Program-made: the position numbers and the translations under genes
The notes under the pieces: generated by a model
What the model was told of the DNA's origin: nothing
The model's database searches: none
Seen by the model: the letters and a program-made list of their open reading frames with translations, nothing else
Shown here: in pieces, positions 34,574-40,572 of the stretch
Layout: each line of letters starts with the position of its first letter
How positions within the stretch are numbered: the first letter of the stretch is position 1
DNA from: an uncultured Blautia sp.
Lineage (GTDB): Bacteria; Bacillota; Clostridia; Lachnospirales; Lachnospiraceae
Direction: 5' to 3'
Assembly: GCA_948436455.1 (NCBI GenBank)
Contig: CAOJIB010000005.1
Span: forward strand, 1-40,572
DNA length: 40,572 nt

Positions 34574-36412
34574 ATGAAAGCATATCAATTAAAAATATCA
34601 CTAAAAAATTCCCATCCGCCAATCTGGCGACGTTGTGTGGTTCCGGCCGGCCTTAGTTTTTCCCAGCTCTCCGTGATCTTCAACGAAATTATGGGCTGGA
34701 ATGGCTCTCATTTGTCCTCCTTTACGTTTCCCAACGAACGGATTACTTTTGAAGAACAGCTGATGGATTCTGCATTTTCCGATGCGTATTCCGCCGAAGA
34801 ATACCTGGTCGATACCTTCATAGAATCCGCCAAATGGTTTACGTATATCTATGATTTCGGCGATTACTGGGAACATCGGGTACAGGTAGAAAAGGTACTG
34901 GAGGATTATGAAAAAAACTATCCAACGGTTTTAAAATACCGGGAAAATTCCCCGTGGGAGGATTGCGGAGGTCTCTATGGATATTATGAAAAACTGAAAA
35001 TCCTACAGGATCCCACCCATCCCGAATACCAGGAAATCAGCGAATGGGCATGGGATTTGAGCGATTTCTCGTATGATATGGATGCAGTCAACCATCTGCT
35101 TTCGCATCTCTATCTGGATACGAAAAAAAGCAAACCCATGAGTCAAACTGAGATTTATCAGGATTTATGGAAGGGACAGCCTCTGAAAAGAATCCGGGGA
35201 AAACGTCGGATGGAGGACGCCTCCATAGAACAGGCAATCGAAGAAGCAAAGGAGGACATTGACATTTCCGGAGAACGTTTACAGGCATTGGAGGAAATGC
35301 TCCAAAAGCTGGAAGAAAAACTGCAGCAGAAGAAGCTGGCGTCTCCTTCAAGGGCTCCCGACGACGTACAACTTTCCGATATTTTCCGCTGTTACCGCAA
35401 AGAGGATTTAACCGCTATTGCCAAAGCACATGAATTAAAAGGCGCCTACAAATACACAAAATCCAAGCTGACGAATTTCCTGCAAAAGGAACTGCTTACC
35501 CGGGATGTCATGTGCCGTTATCTTACGTATTTGGAGGAAGAAGAATATCTGTTGCTCAAGGAAGCTGCCCAAAAGCCGACGGCGGAATTCCAGCCATGGA
35601 GCGAATATGCCCGGCCCCTGTTAGCAGGCGGCTACTGCGGCAGCCTTTCCACCGATGATCTGTTGATCCCAGCAGAGGTCTGCCAGGCTTTCCGGGAAAA
35701 TTGCACGCCCCAGTGGGAAGAAGAACGGCAAGAAAAGTTGCGCTTCCTATATCTAGCCAATGCAGGCGCACAGCTTTATGGCATTTTCCCAATGGAAGAA
35801 TTTCTAAGGCAATACCAGTCGGAAAAAGAACCCGATTTTAATGAATTCCAATTTCTGGAACGCTGCCATGAAATTCCCGAGAACAGAAAGAAATTCGCGC
35901 TCATCGGCAGAGACATTGTGCTAAAAGAACTAAACGATCCGCAAATCCTGGCGCTATTGGCGAAAAAGCAAGAAGGCCTGGACTTCTACCCTATGAATGA
36001 AAGCCAGATCCGTACATTGAGCTGCGAAGGCTATATTCCCTTTGATATCCCAATGATCCGGCTACAAAAATTTCTGGAAAAAGAATTTCAAAAGGAATCT
36101 GACGACTCGAAGATGATCTGCTCCCGCATCCAATATCTGATCCGTATGGGCTGCCCGATGGAAAAAGTTTTCGACTATTTACAGGATGCCCTTTCTCTGG
36201 AGGAAGAGATGGTCGCAGGGATTATGCAGCTTTTGGTTCAGGTATGGAATTTTACCGGAATGGTCTGCAACCGTGGCTATTCCCCTTCGGAAATTTCTCA
36301 CAATAAACACCAAAGCGCCTCCAAAAAAGCACGAAAATCCACAGGAACAAAGAAGCGAATTGTAGATTTTGTTTCCTATAAAGAAGGGAAAATTCATCCG
36401 TATACACCCTGA
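34574..36412 (+). CDS. pRiA4b ORF-3-like protein with long C-terminal extension
   Basis: 612 residues; AAGGAGG upstream of ATG 34574. Residues 1-180 match the plasmid pRiA4b ORF-3 family: IWRRCVVPAGLSFSQL (17-32), GWNGSHLSSF, YIYDFGDYWEHRV (91-103) and SPWEDCGGLYGYY (126-138). A charged coiled coil (about 215-255) follows, then a 350-residue helical region with a YRKEDLTAIAKAHELKG (274-290) block, and a Lys-rich tail. The first domain is common in plasmids and genomes with no established biochemical role. The extension is not something I recognise. It lies 13 bases after the glycan gene, but a functional link is not evident. Confidence 0.8.
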   Translation: MKAYQLKISLKNSHPPIWRRCVVPAGLSFSQLSVIFNEIMGWNGSHLSSFTFPNERITFEEQLMDSAFSDAYSAEEYLVDTFIESAKWFTYIYDFGDYWEHRVQVEKVLEDYEKNYPTVLKYRENSPWEDCGGLYGYYEKLKILQDPTHPEYQEISEWAWDLSDFSYDMDAVNHLLSHLYLDTKKSKPMSQTEIYQDLWKGQPLKRIRGKRRMEDASIEQAIEEAKEDIDISGERLQALEEMLQKLEEKLQQKKLASPSRAPDDVQLSDIFRCYRKEDLTAIAKAHELKGAYKYTKSKLTNFLQKELLTRDVMCRYLTYLEEEEYLLLKEAAQKPTAEFQPWSEYARPLLAGGYCGSLSTDDLLIPAEVCQAFRENCTPQWEEERQEKLRFLYLANAGAQLYGIFPMEEFLRQYQSEKEPDFNEFQFLERCHEIPENRKKFALIGRDIVLKELNDPQILALLAKKQEGLDFYPMNESQIRTLSCEGYIPFDIPMIRLQKFLEKEFQKESDDSKMICSRIQYLIRMGCPMEKVFDYLQDALSLEEEMVAGIMQLLVQVWNFTGMVCNRGYSPSEISHNKHQSASKKARKSTGTKKRIVDFVSYKEGKIHPYTP

Positions 36413-36452
36413 AACCAAGAAGAGGCAAGCAGATTTGGAGGGAAATGCAGAG

Positions 36453-37799
36453 ATGGAAAAGGAATATCTCTTTAGCAACCGGGATTTAAAAAAACTTATT
36501 ATTCCGTTAATTATCGAGCAATTTCTAGCAATTTTCGTCGGCCTCGCAGACTCCGTTATGGTAGCATCCGTAGGCGAAGCGGCCGTTTCAGCAGTATCCC
36601 TGATCGACACAGTTATGATCCTTTTGATCAATCTGTTCGCCGCTTTAGGAACAGGCGGCGCCATTGTAGCTGGCCAGGCGCTAGGTCGCAAAAAGCCGGA
36701 GGATGGCTGCGAAACTACCGAACAATTGCTACTGATCTCCGCCCTCTTATCCATTAGCATCATGGCTGTCGTATACGGCGGAAAATATTTTATTCTGCAT
36801 ACGGTCTTTGGCAAAATTGACGCGCCGGTTATGGCTAATTGTAATACATATCTGAAGATTGTCATCGTCAGCGTCCCCTTTTTGGCCGTATATAACGCCG
36901 GCGCCGCTATTCACCGGGCGATGGGCGATTCCAAAACTCCGATGCTCATGTCGTTAGTCATGAACGGAATAAATCTGGCAGGAAACGCTCTTTTACTGTA
37001 TGGTCTGGGCATGGGAATCGAGGGCGCCGCTATCCCAACGATGGCTTCCCGGGTATTTGCCGGTCTGTGGATGCTTATCAAGATTTTGGATAAAAGAAAA
37101 CAGTTGCATGTGCGCACATTCAAAAAGCTTTTTCCCAAATGGAAAATCATACGGAAAATTCTGCATGTGGGCATTCCCTACAGCATGGAAAACAGTATGT
37201 TTCAGTTGGGAAAAATCCTAGTACTTAGCCTAGTTTCCGGATTCGGAACTACAGCGATCGCCGCAAATGCCGTTTCCGGAAATATATGTAATTTCGCCAT
37301 TATCGGCGGTATGTCCATGGGCTATGCGCTCTCCGCCGTAACAGCCCAATGCGTGGGCGCCGGGGATTATACACAGGTGCGATATTACACGAAAAAGCTG
37401 GCAAAGCTGGCCTATGCCGGCATGTGGCTGATGAATATTCTGATCGTTTTGCTGCTGCCCTTTATCATGAAGATCTATCATTTATCGCCGGATACCAGCC
37501 GGACGGCCTCCCAAATTATTTTATATCATGCCGTCTGTTCCTCGCTAATATGGGTTCCCTCTTTTACACTGCCAAACACTCTGCGCGCGGCCGACGACGT
37601 GGGATTTTGCATGTGGATTTCCATTTTCTCTATGTGGATTTTCCGCATAGGTTTTAGCTTTGTATTGGGAAACTATCTGGGAATGGGCGTCTTTGGCGTC
37701 TGGGTGGCCATGACAATCGACTGGCTGTTCCGCGCCTCTCTTTTCCTGCTCCGATACCACGGAAAGAGATGGCAGCGCCACAAATTTGAGGAACAATAA
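36453..37799 (+). CDS. MATE family efflux transporter
   Basis: 448 residues from ATG 36453 (GGAGGG 10 bases upstream); an earlier in-frame start overlaps the previous gene. About twelve membrane segments. Typical MATE features: LIIPLIIEQFLAIFVGLADSVMVA at the N-terminus, GTGGAIVAGQALGRK, and the GAGDYTQVRYYTKK loop beginning the second half. It exports drugs, metabolites or a lipid-linked or aromatic compound using an ion gradient. It lies between the ORF-3-like gene and guaA on the same strand. Confidence 0.93.
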   Translation: MEKEYLFSNRDLKKLIIPLIIEQFLAIFVGLADSVMVASVGEAAVSAVSLIDTVMILLINLFAALGTGGAIVAGQALGRKKPEDGCETTEQLLLISALLSISIMAVVYGGKYFILHTVFGKIDAPVMANCNTYLKIVIVSVPFLAVYNAGAAIHRAMGDSKTPMLMSLVMNGINLAGNALLLYGLGMGIEGAAIPTMASRVFAGLWMLIKILDKRKQLHVRTFKKLFPKWKIIRKILHVGIPYSMENSMFQLGKILVLSLVSGFGTTAIAANAVSGNICNFAIIGGMSMGYALSAVTAQCVGAGDYTQVRYYTKKLAKLAYAGMWLMNILIVLLLPFIMKIYHLSPDTSRTASQIILYHAVCSSLIWVPSFTLPNTLRAADDVGFCMWISIFSMWIFRIGFSFVLGNYLGMGVFGVWVAMTIDWLFRASLFLLRYHGKRWQRHKFEEQ

Positions 37800-37829
37800 T
37801 TTCATAATACACCAGAAGGGAGAAGAAAT

Positions 37830-39374
37830 ATGACAAGAGAAACCGTGATTGTCCTAGACTTCGGCGGGCAATATAATCAGCTTATTGCACGACGGGTTCG
37901 GGAATGTAACGTCTATTGCGAGATTTACTCCTACAAAACAGATCTGGAAAAAATCAAAGCGATGCGGCCGGCGGGAATCATCTTTACCGGAGGGCCAAAC
38001 AGCGCCAGTAAAGAGGATTCTCCCAGCTATACAAAAGAGATTTTCTCTCTGGGAATTCCCATCCTCGGCATCTGCTACGGCGCACAGCTTATGATGCATC
38101 TGCTAGGCGGAAAAGTGGAAACAGCCCCCGTACGCGAATACGGAAAAATTAAGGTAACGGTAGATCCTCATTCTGCACTTTTCAAAAATGTTTCTGAAAA
38201 AACGATCTGCTGGATGAGCCACAACGACTACATTTCCAAGGAAGCGCCAGGCTTCCAGATCGTTGCCCATACGCCCGATTGCCCGGTTGCCGCCGCAGAA
38301 GATATTTCCAAAAAACTCTACGCTCTCCAGTTCCATCCGGAAGTCCTGCACACAGTAGAAGGAAAGAAAATACTTTCTAATTTTGTTTACAATATATGCG
38401 TCTGCAGCGGCGACTGGAAAATGGACTCTTTTGTAGAAGAATCCATCCATGCCATCCGTCAAAAAGTCGGACAAGGAAAGGTGCTCTGCGCTCTCTCCGG
38501 CGGCGTAGACTCTTCCGTGGCCGCTGTACTGCTGTCCAAAGCCGTCGGCAGCCAACTCACCTGCGTCTTTGTCGATCACGGCCTGCTAAGGAAAAACGAG
38601 GGCGATGAGGTCGAAGCCGTCTTTGGTCCCGAAGGGCCTTACGATCTGCACTTTATCCGCGTCAATGCACAGAATCGCTTTTATGAAAAACTACAAGGCG
38701 TTACGGAACCTGAAAAGAAGCGCAAAATCATCGGGGAGGAATTTATTCGGGTATTTGAAGAGGAAGCCAAAAAAATCGGCGCCGTAGATTATCTGGTACA
38801 GGGAACCATCTATCCCGACGTGGTCGAGAGCGGCTTAGGCGGGGAATCTGCCGTTATCAAATCCCATCACAACGTGGGCGGCCTGCCGGACTATGTAGAT
38901 TTTCGAGAAATCATCGAACCGCTGCGAAATTTATTTAAGGACGAAGTCCGGCAAGCCGGTCTAGAGCTGGGAATTCCTGAATATCTGGTGTTCCGTCAGC
39001 CTTTCCCCGGCCCCGGCCTCGGCATTCGAATCATTGGAGAAGTCACCGCCGAAAAGGTGCAGATCGTCCAGGAAGCGGACGCCATATGGCGGGAAGAAAT
39101 AGCCGCTGCCGGCCTCGATAAGGAAATCGGCCAATACTTCGCCGCACTGACCAATATGCGCTCTGTCGGCGTTATGGGCGACGAACGGACATATGATTAC
39201 GCCATTGCCCTGCGAGCCGTCACCACCACCGACTTCATGACTGCCGAAAGCGCTCCCATCCCCTGGGACGTACTCGAAAAAACAACTAACCGAATCGTCA
39301 ATGAGGTGAAGCACGTCAATAGAGTTCTGTACGATTGTACGGGGAAACCACCGGGGACGATTGAGTTCGAATAA
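37830..39374 (+). CDS. guaA: GMP synthase (glutamine-hydrolysing)
   Basis: 514 residues. The amidotransferase domain (1-195) has Cys82 in GICYGAQ and His169/Glu171 in QFHPEV. The ATP pyrophosphatase domain has P-loop LSGGVDSS (222-229), and the C-terminal dimerisation domain ends in [10 protein letters not shown]. It converts XMP to GMP. GAAGGGAG lies upstream of ATG 37830. No purine riboswitch or own promoter is obvious in the 30-base gap, so it may be read from MATE or an internal promoter. The usual terminal IEWE is IEFE here, exactly at the position used by integrating elements. Confidence 0.97.
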   Translation: MTRETVIVLDFGGQYNQLIARRVRECNVYCEIYSYKTDLEKIKAMRPAGIIFTGGPNSASKEDSPSYTKEIFSLGIPILGICYGAQLMMHLLGGKVETAPVREYGKIKVTVDPHSALFKNVSEKTICWMSHNDYISKEAPGFQIVAHTPDCPVAAAEDISKKLYALQFHPEVLHTVEGKKILSNFVYNICVCSGDWKMDSFVEESIHAIRQKVGQGKVLCALSGGVDSSVAAVLLSKAVGSQLTCVFVDHGLLRKNEGDEVEAVFGPEGPYDLHFIRVNAQNRFYEKLQGVTEPEKKRKIIGEEFIRVFEEEAKKIGAVDYLVQGTIYPDVVESGLGGESAVIKSHHNVGGLPDYVDFREIIEPLRNLFKDEVRQAGLELGIPEYLVFRQPFPGPGLGIRIIGEVTAEKVQIVQEADAIWREEIAAAGLDKEIGQYFAALTNMRSVGVMGDERTYDYAIALRAVTTTDFMTAESAPIPWDVLEKTTNRIVNEVKHVNRVLYDCTGKPPGTIEFE

Positions 39375-39450
39375 GTTGAGAAGTCAAAGAAACCCAGTGT
39401 TTATGCGGGTTTGCGGACTTCCAACAGGTCTTTTGATAACAAATTGATAA
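39355..39450. other. Probable attachment-site region at the guaA 3' end
   Basis: The last guaA codons (GATTGAGTTCGAATAA, 39359-39374) are followed by a short AAACCC/GGGTTT hairpin (39390-39412) and an AT-rich TTGATAACAAATTGATAACA-like stretch (39434-39452) with a repeated TTGATAACA. The 3' end of guaA is an established insertion site for genomic islands and ICEs, and an integrase gene begins 1.1 kb to the right. The exact crossover and the second repeat copy are not visible in the window. Confidence 0.5.
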
Positions 39451-39565
39451 CAGTCATTTCAGCGGTATTATTCTTGTTGTCTGTTGGTTTACAGGTGGAA
39501 GAATGATTTTAAAGCGGCTTGTGTGACTGGTGTTCAGAGCCATACTTTGAATAAATCCATATTAG

Positions 39566-39610
39566 AAACGCCCTTAGCTGTGGGTAGTAACTCATGGCTA
39601 AGGGCGTTTT
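39566..39610. terminator. Bidirectional terminator between guaA and the XRE regulator
   Basis: AAACGCCCTTAGC (39566-39578) pairs perfectly, 13 bp, with GCTAAGGGCGTTT (39597-39609) around an 18-base loop. TTTT follows on the plus strand. On the minus strand, the stem lies 12 bases after the regulator stop codon and ends in TTT. Confidence 0.75.
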
Positions 39611-39620
39611 GTTGTGCTTG

Positions 39621-40151
39621 TCAATCGGTTTTAAGTTTGTCTTTGAATGCTTCAACTAAGGAATCGCTTAATTCCTTAGAGGGAAGTTTCGACCAATGCT
39701 GTGTAGCGTCAAATTTCGGATAATTGTACCGCCACTGGTCGTATTCTTCCTTGCTGATTTCTTCGGCAGAGAGCTTTGCAGCCTGTTCCTGCCAAGCGGT
39801 GAGCATTTGCAGCAGTTCTTCAGCGGCTTTGCCTTTGTCTTTGCTGACCTTTAAGCAGACTTCCCCGTCTGATTTGCTGACGGTTAGACCGTAAATATCT
39901 TCAAGGGCAAATAAGGTGTGCATGAGACCGATTTGACTGTCAATGTCGGGCAGGTCAAGAGCCTGCGGTGCAACGTCAAGAGCCTGTGCCAGTGCGGCGG
40001 TAAGCTCTGCTTTGGGTTTGCGTGAGCCTGTTTCATACTGTGCCAGACGCACATCCGCACTCCGTTCTGGAAAACCGACAAGCATACCGAGATATTTCTG
40101 TGTCATGCCCCGCATGATGCGGAAAAAATGTATTCTTTCGCCTATTGCCAT
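39621..40151 (-). CDS. XRE-family HTH transcriptional regulator of the mobile element
   Basis: 176 residues. The N-terminal helix-turn-helix (about 5-62: IHFFRIMRGMTQKYLGMLVG to AQYETGSRKP) is of the phage/ICE repressor type. The C-terminal part (63-176) is helical and unassigned. AAGGAGTG precedes ATG 40151. It is divergent from the excisionase-like gene, and its promoter (40185-40214) and that of the other gene both carry ATGTTTA-type repeats. It is therefore the probable repressor that keeps the element quiet. Confidence 0.88.
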   Translation of the reverse strand: MAIGERIHFFRIMRGMTQKYLGMLVGFPERSADVRLAQYETGSRKPKAELTAALAQALDVAPQALDLPDIDSQIGLMHTLFALEDIYGLTVSKSDGEVCLKVSKDKGKAAEELLQMLTAWQEQAAKLSAEEISKEEYDQWRYNYPKFDATQHWSKLPSKELSDSLVEAFKDKLKTD

Positions 40152-40172
40152 GATGTTTCACTCCTTGTTCGT

Positions 40173-40282
40173 ATGTTTACATGGAGTATAGCATATATGT
40201 TTAGAACAAGTCAATAGAAACGAAACAAAAAAGTTTAATATTTTCCTGCAAACCTATTGACAGTAGCAAAAATGTTTAGTAC
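40173..40282. promoter_or_regulatory. Repeated operator sites between the divergent element genes
   Basis: ATGTTTACAT (40173-40182), ATGTTTAGAAC (40197-40207) and ATGTTTAGTAC (40272-40282) share the core ATGTTTA. One lies within each promoter and one just downstream of the regulator start site. They are likely binding sites of the XRE protein, which would then repress itself and the excisionase/integrase operon. Confidence 0.6.
40185..40214 (-). promoter_or_regulatory. Promoter of the XRE regulator
   Basis: Minus-strand -35 TTGACT (40214-40209), 18-base spacer, -10 TATACT (40190-40185) with a TG extension (TGCTATACT). An operator-like repeat lies in the spacer (40197-40207). Confidence 0.75.
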
Positions 40283-40285
40283 AAT
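40257..40285 (+). promoter_or_regulatory. Promoter of the excisionase-integrase operon
   Basis: Perfect TTGACA (40257-40262), exact 17-base spacer, TACAAT (40280-40285). The ATGTTTAGTAC repeat overlaps the -10 box. Confidence 0.8.
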
Positions 40286-40334
40286 CAAAAACAGAAATTA
40301 AGCAATTATGCTTAACAAAGGAAGGAGAGATTGC

Positions 40335-40535
40335 ATGGAAAACAAATTTATCCGTGTAGACGAGGTGGCGCAGGAGCTTTCCATATCAAAGCCTTACGCT
40401 TACAAGCTCATTAAAAAATTGAATGATGAGCTGAAAGAAAAGGGGTTTATCACAATTGCGGGGCGTGTAAACCGCCAGTATTTTGAGGAAAGGCTCTACG
40501 GAGCGGCAGAAAAACATGGAAAGGAGATGGAGTAA
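40335..40535 (+). CDS. Excisionase-like small helix-turn-helix protein
   Basis: 66 residues from ATG 40335, with AAGGAGAG 7 bases upstream. Starts FIRVDEVAQELSISKPYAYK (5-24), a winged-helix/HTH_17 type fold, followed by a basic helix. Small proteins of this kind sit directly before tyrosine integrases in ICEs and act as excisionase or directionality factor. It ends where the next start codon begins. An upstream ATG at 40308 lacks a ribosome binding site. Confidence 0.8.
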   Translation: MENKFIRVDEVAQELSISKPYAYKLIKKLNDELKEKGFITIAGRVNRQYFEERLYGAAEKHGKEME

Positions 40536-40572
40536 ATGCCAGTATTTAAGAATGAGGGCAACGGCACTTGGT
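40536..40572 (+). CDS. Start of a tyrosine-type integrase, cut by the window edge
   Basis: ATG 40536 follows the excisionase-like stop with no gap, and AAGGAG lies upstream. Only MPVFKNEGNGTW is visible. This matches the start of the arm-type DNA-binding domain (MPVxKxExxGTW) of ICE tyrosine recombinases. The gene order and the guaA location support the call. The catalytic part is outside the window. Confidence 0.65.
   Translation, partial: MPVFKNEGNGTW

Noticed and set aside
37800..37829. Purine riboswitch before guaA
   Set aside because: Only 30 bases lie between the genes, holding just the ribosome binding site.

Overview
The window looks like a chromosomal segment of a Clostridia-type Firmicute, most likely a gut Lachnospiraceae-like species. 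The reasons are strong AGGAGG-type ribosome binding sites, TTGACA/TATAAT promoters, a T-box leader in front of the trp operon, LuxS, clostridial-style choline-binding-type cell-wall repeats, and a tyrosine-integrase module at guaA. Base composition is moderately GC-rich (about half G+C by eye), with visibly AT-richer patches at about 4.8-5.7 kb and 40.1-40.3 kb. Species assignment is inference only.

Layout. 1-4027 (minus): two sensor histidine kinases, one membrane-bound and cut by the left edge, one cytosolic hybrid. 4268-6155 (plus): a small secreted basic protein, an AT-rich orphan gene and a low-molecular-weight protein tyrosine phosphatase. 9545-6214 (minus): a three-gene operon hisC - COG2426 membrane protein - proS. 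9879-16698 (plus): a complete tryptophan operon trpEGDCFBA behind a T-box leader with a UGG specifier and a second terminator. 16809-17288: luxS. 17605-21017: two secreted peptidoglycan hydrolases (GH25 muramidase and Amidase_3) carrying long cell-wall-binding repeat tails. 21236-21308: tRNA-Thr(CGU).

21505-30960 (plus) is a co-directional run: an M20 amidohydrolase, a D-aminoacylase-like deacylase, a complete PotABCD-type ABC importer, a PtsI homologue without HPr, and a DUF362/2x[4Fe-4S] protein, closed by a terminator. The order suggests import and deacylation of an N-acylated amine or amino acid; the roles of PtsI and DUF362 there are unexplained. 31162-34560 is a compact surface-glycan operon: phosphoglycosyltransferase, GT2 and CDP-glycerol-type transferase. 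It is followed by a pRiA4b-ORF3-like fusion protein, a MATE exporter and guaA.

The right end (about 39.4-40.57 kb) is the start of an integrated element next to the 3' end of guaA. It holds a leftward XRE regulator, a divergent excisionase-like small protein and the first codons of an integrase. The two promoters between them share a repeated operator-like sequence.

No CRISPR array, rRNA or transposase gene was seen. No single gene is clearly a new system. The best candidates for follow-up are the 21.5-31 kb acyl-amine/PotABCD/PtsI/DUF362 cluster, the guaA-linked element, and the double terminator in the trp leader.
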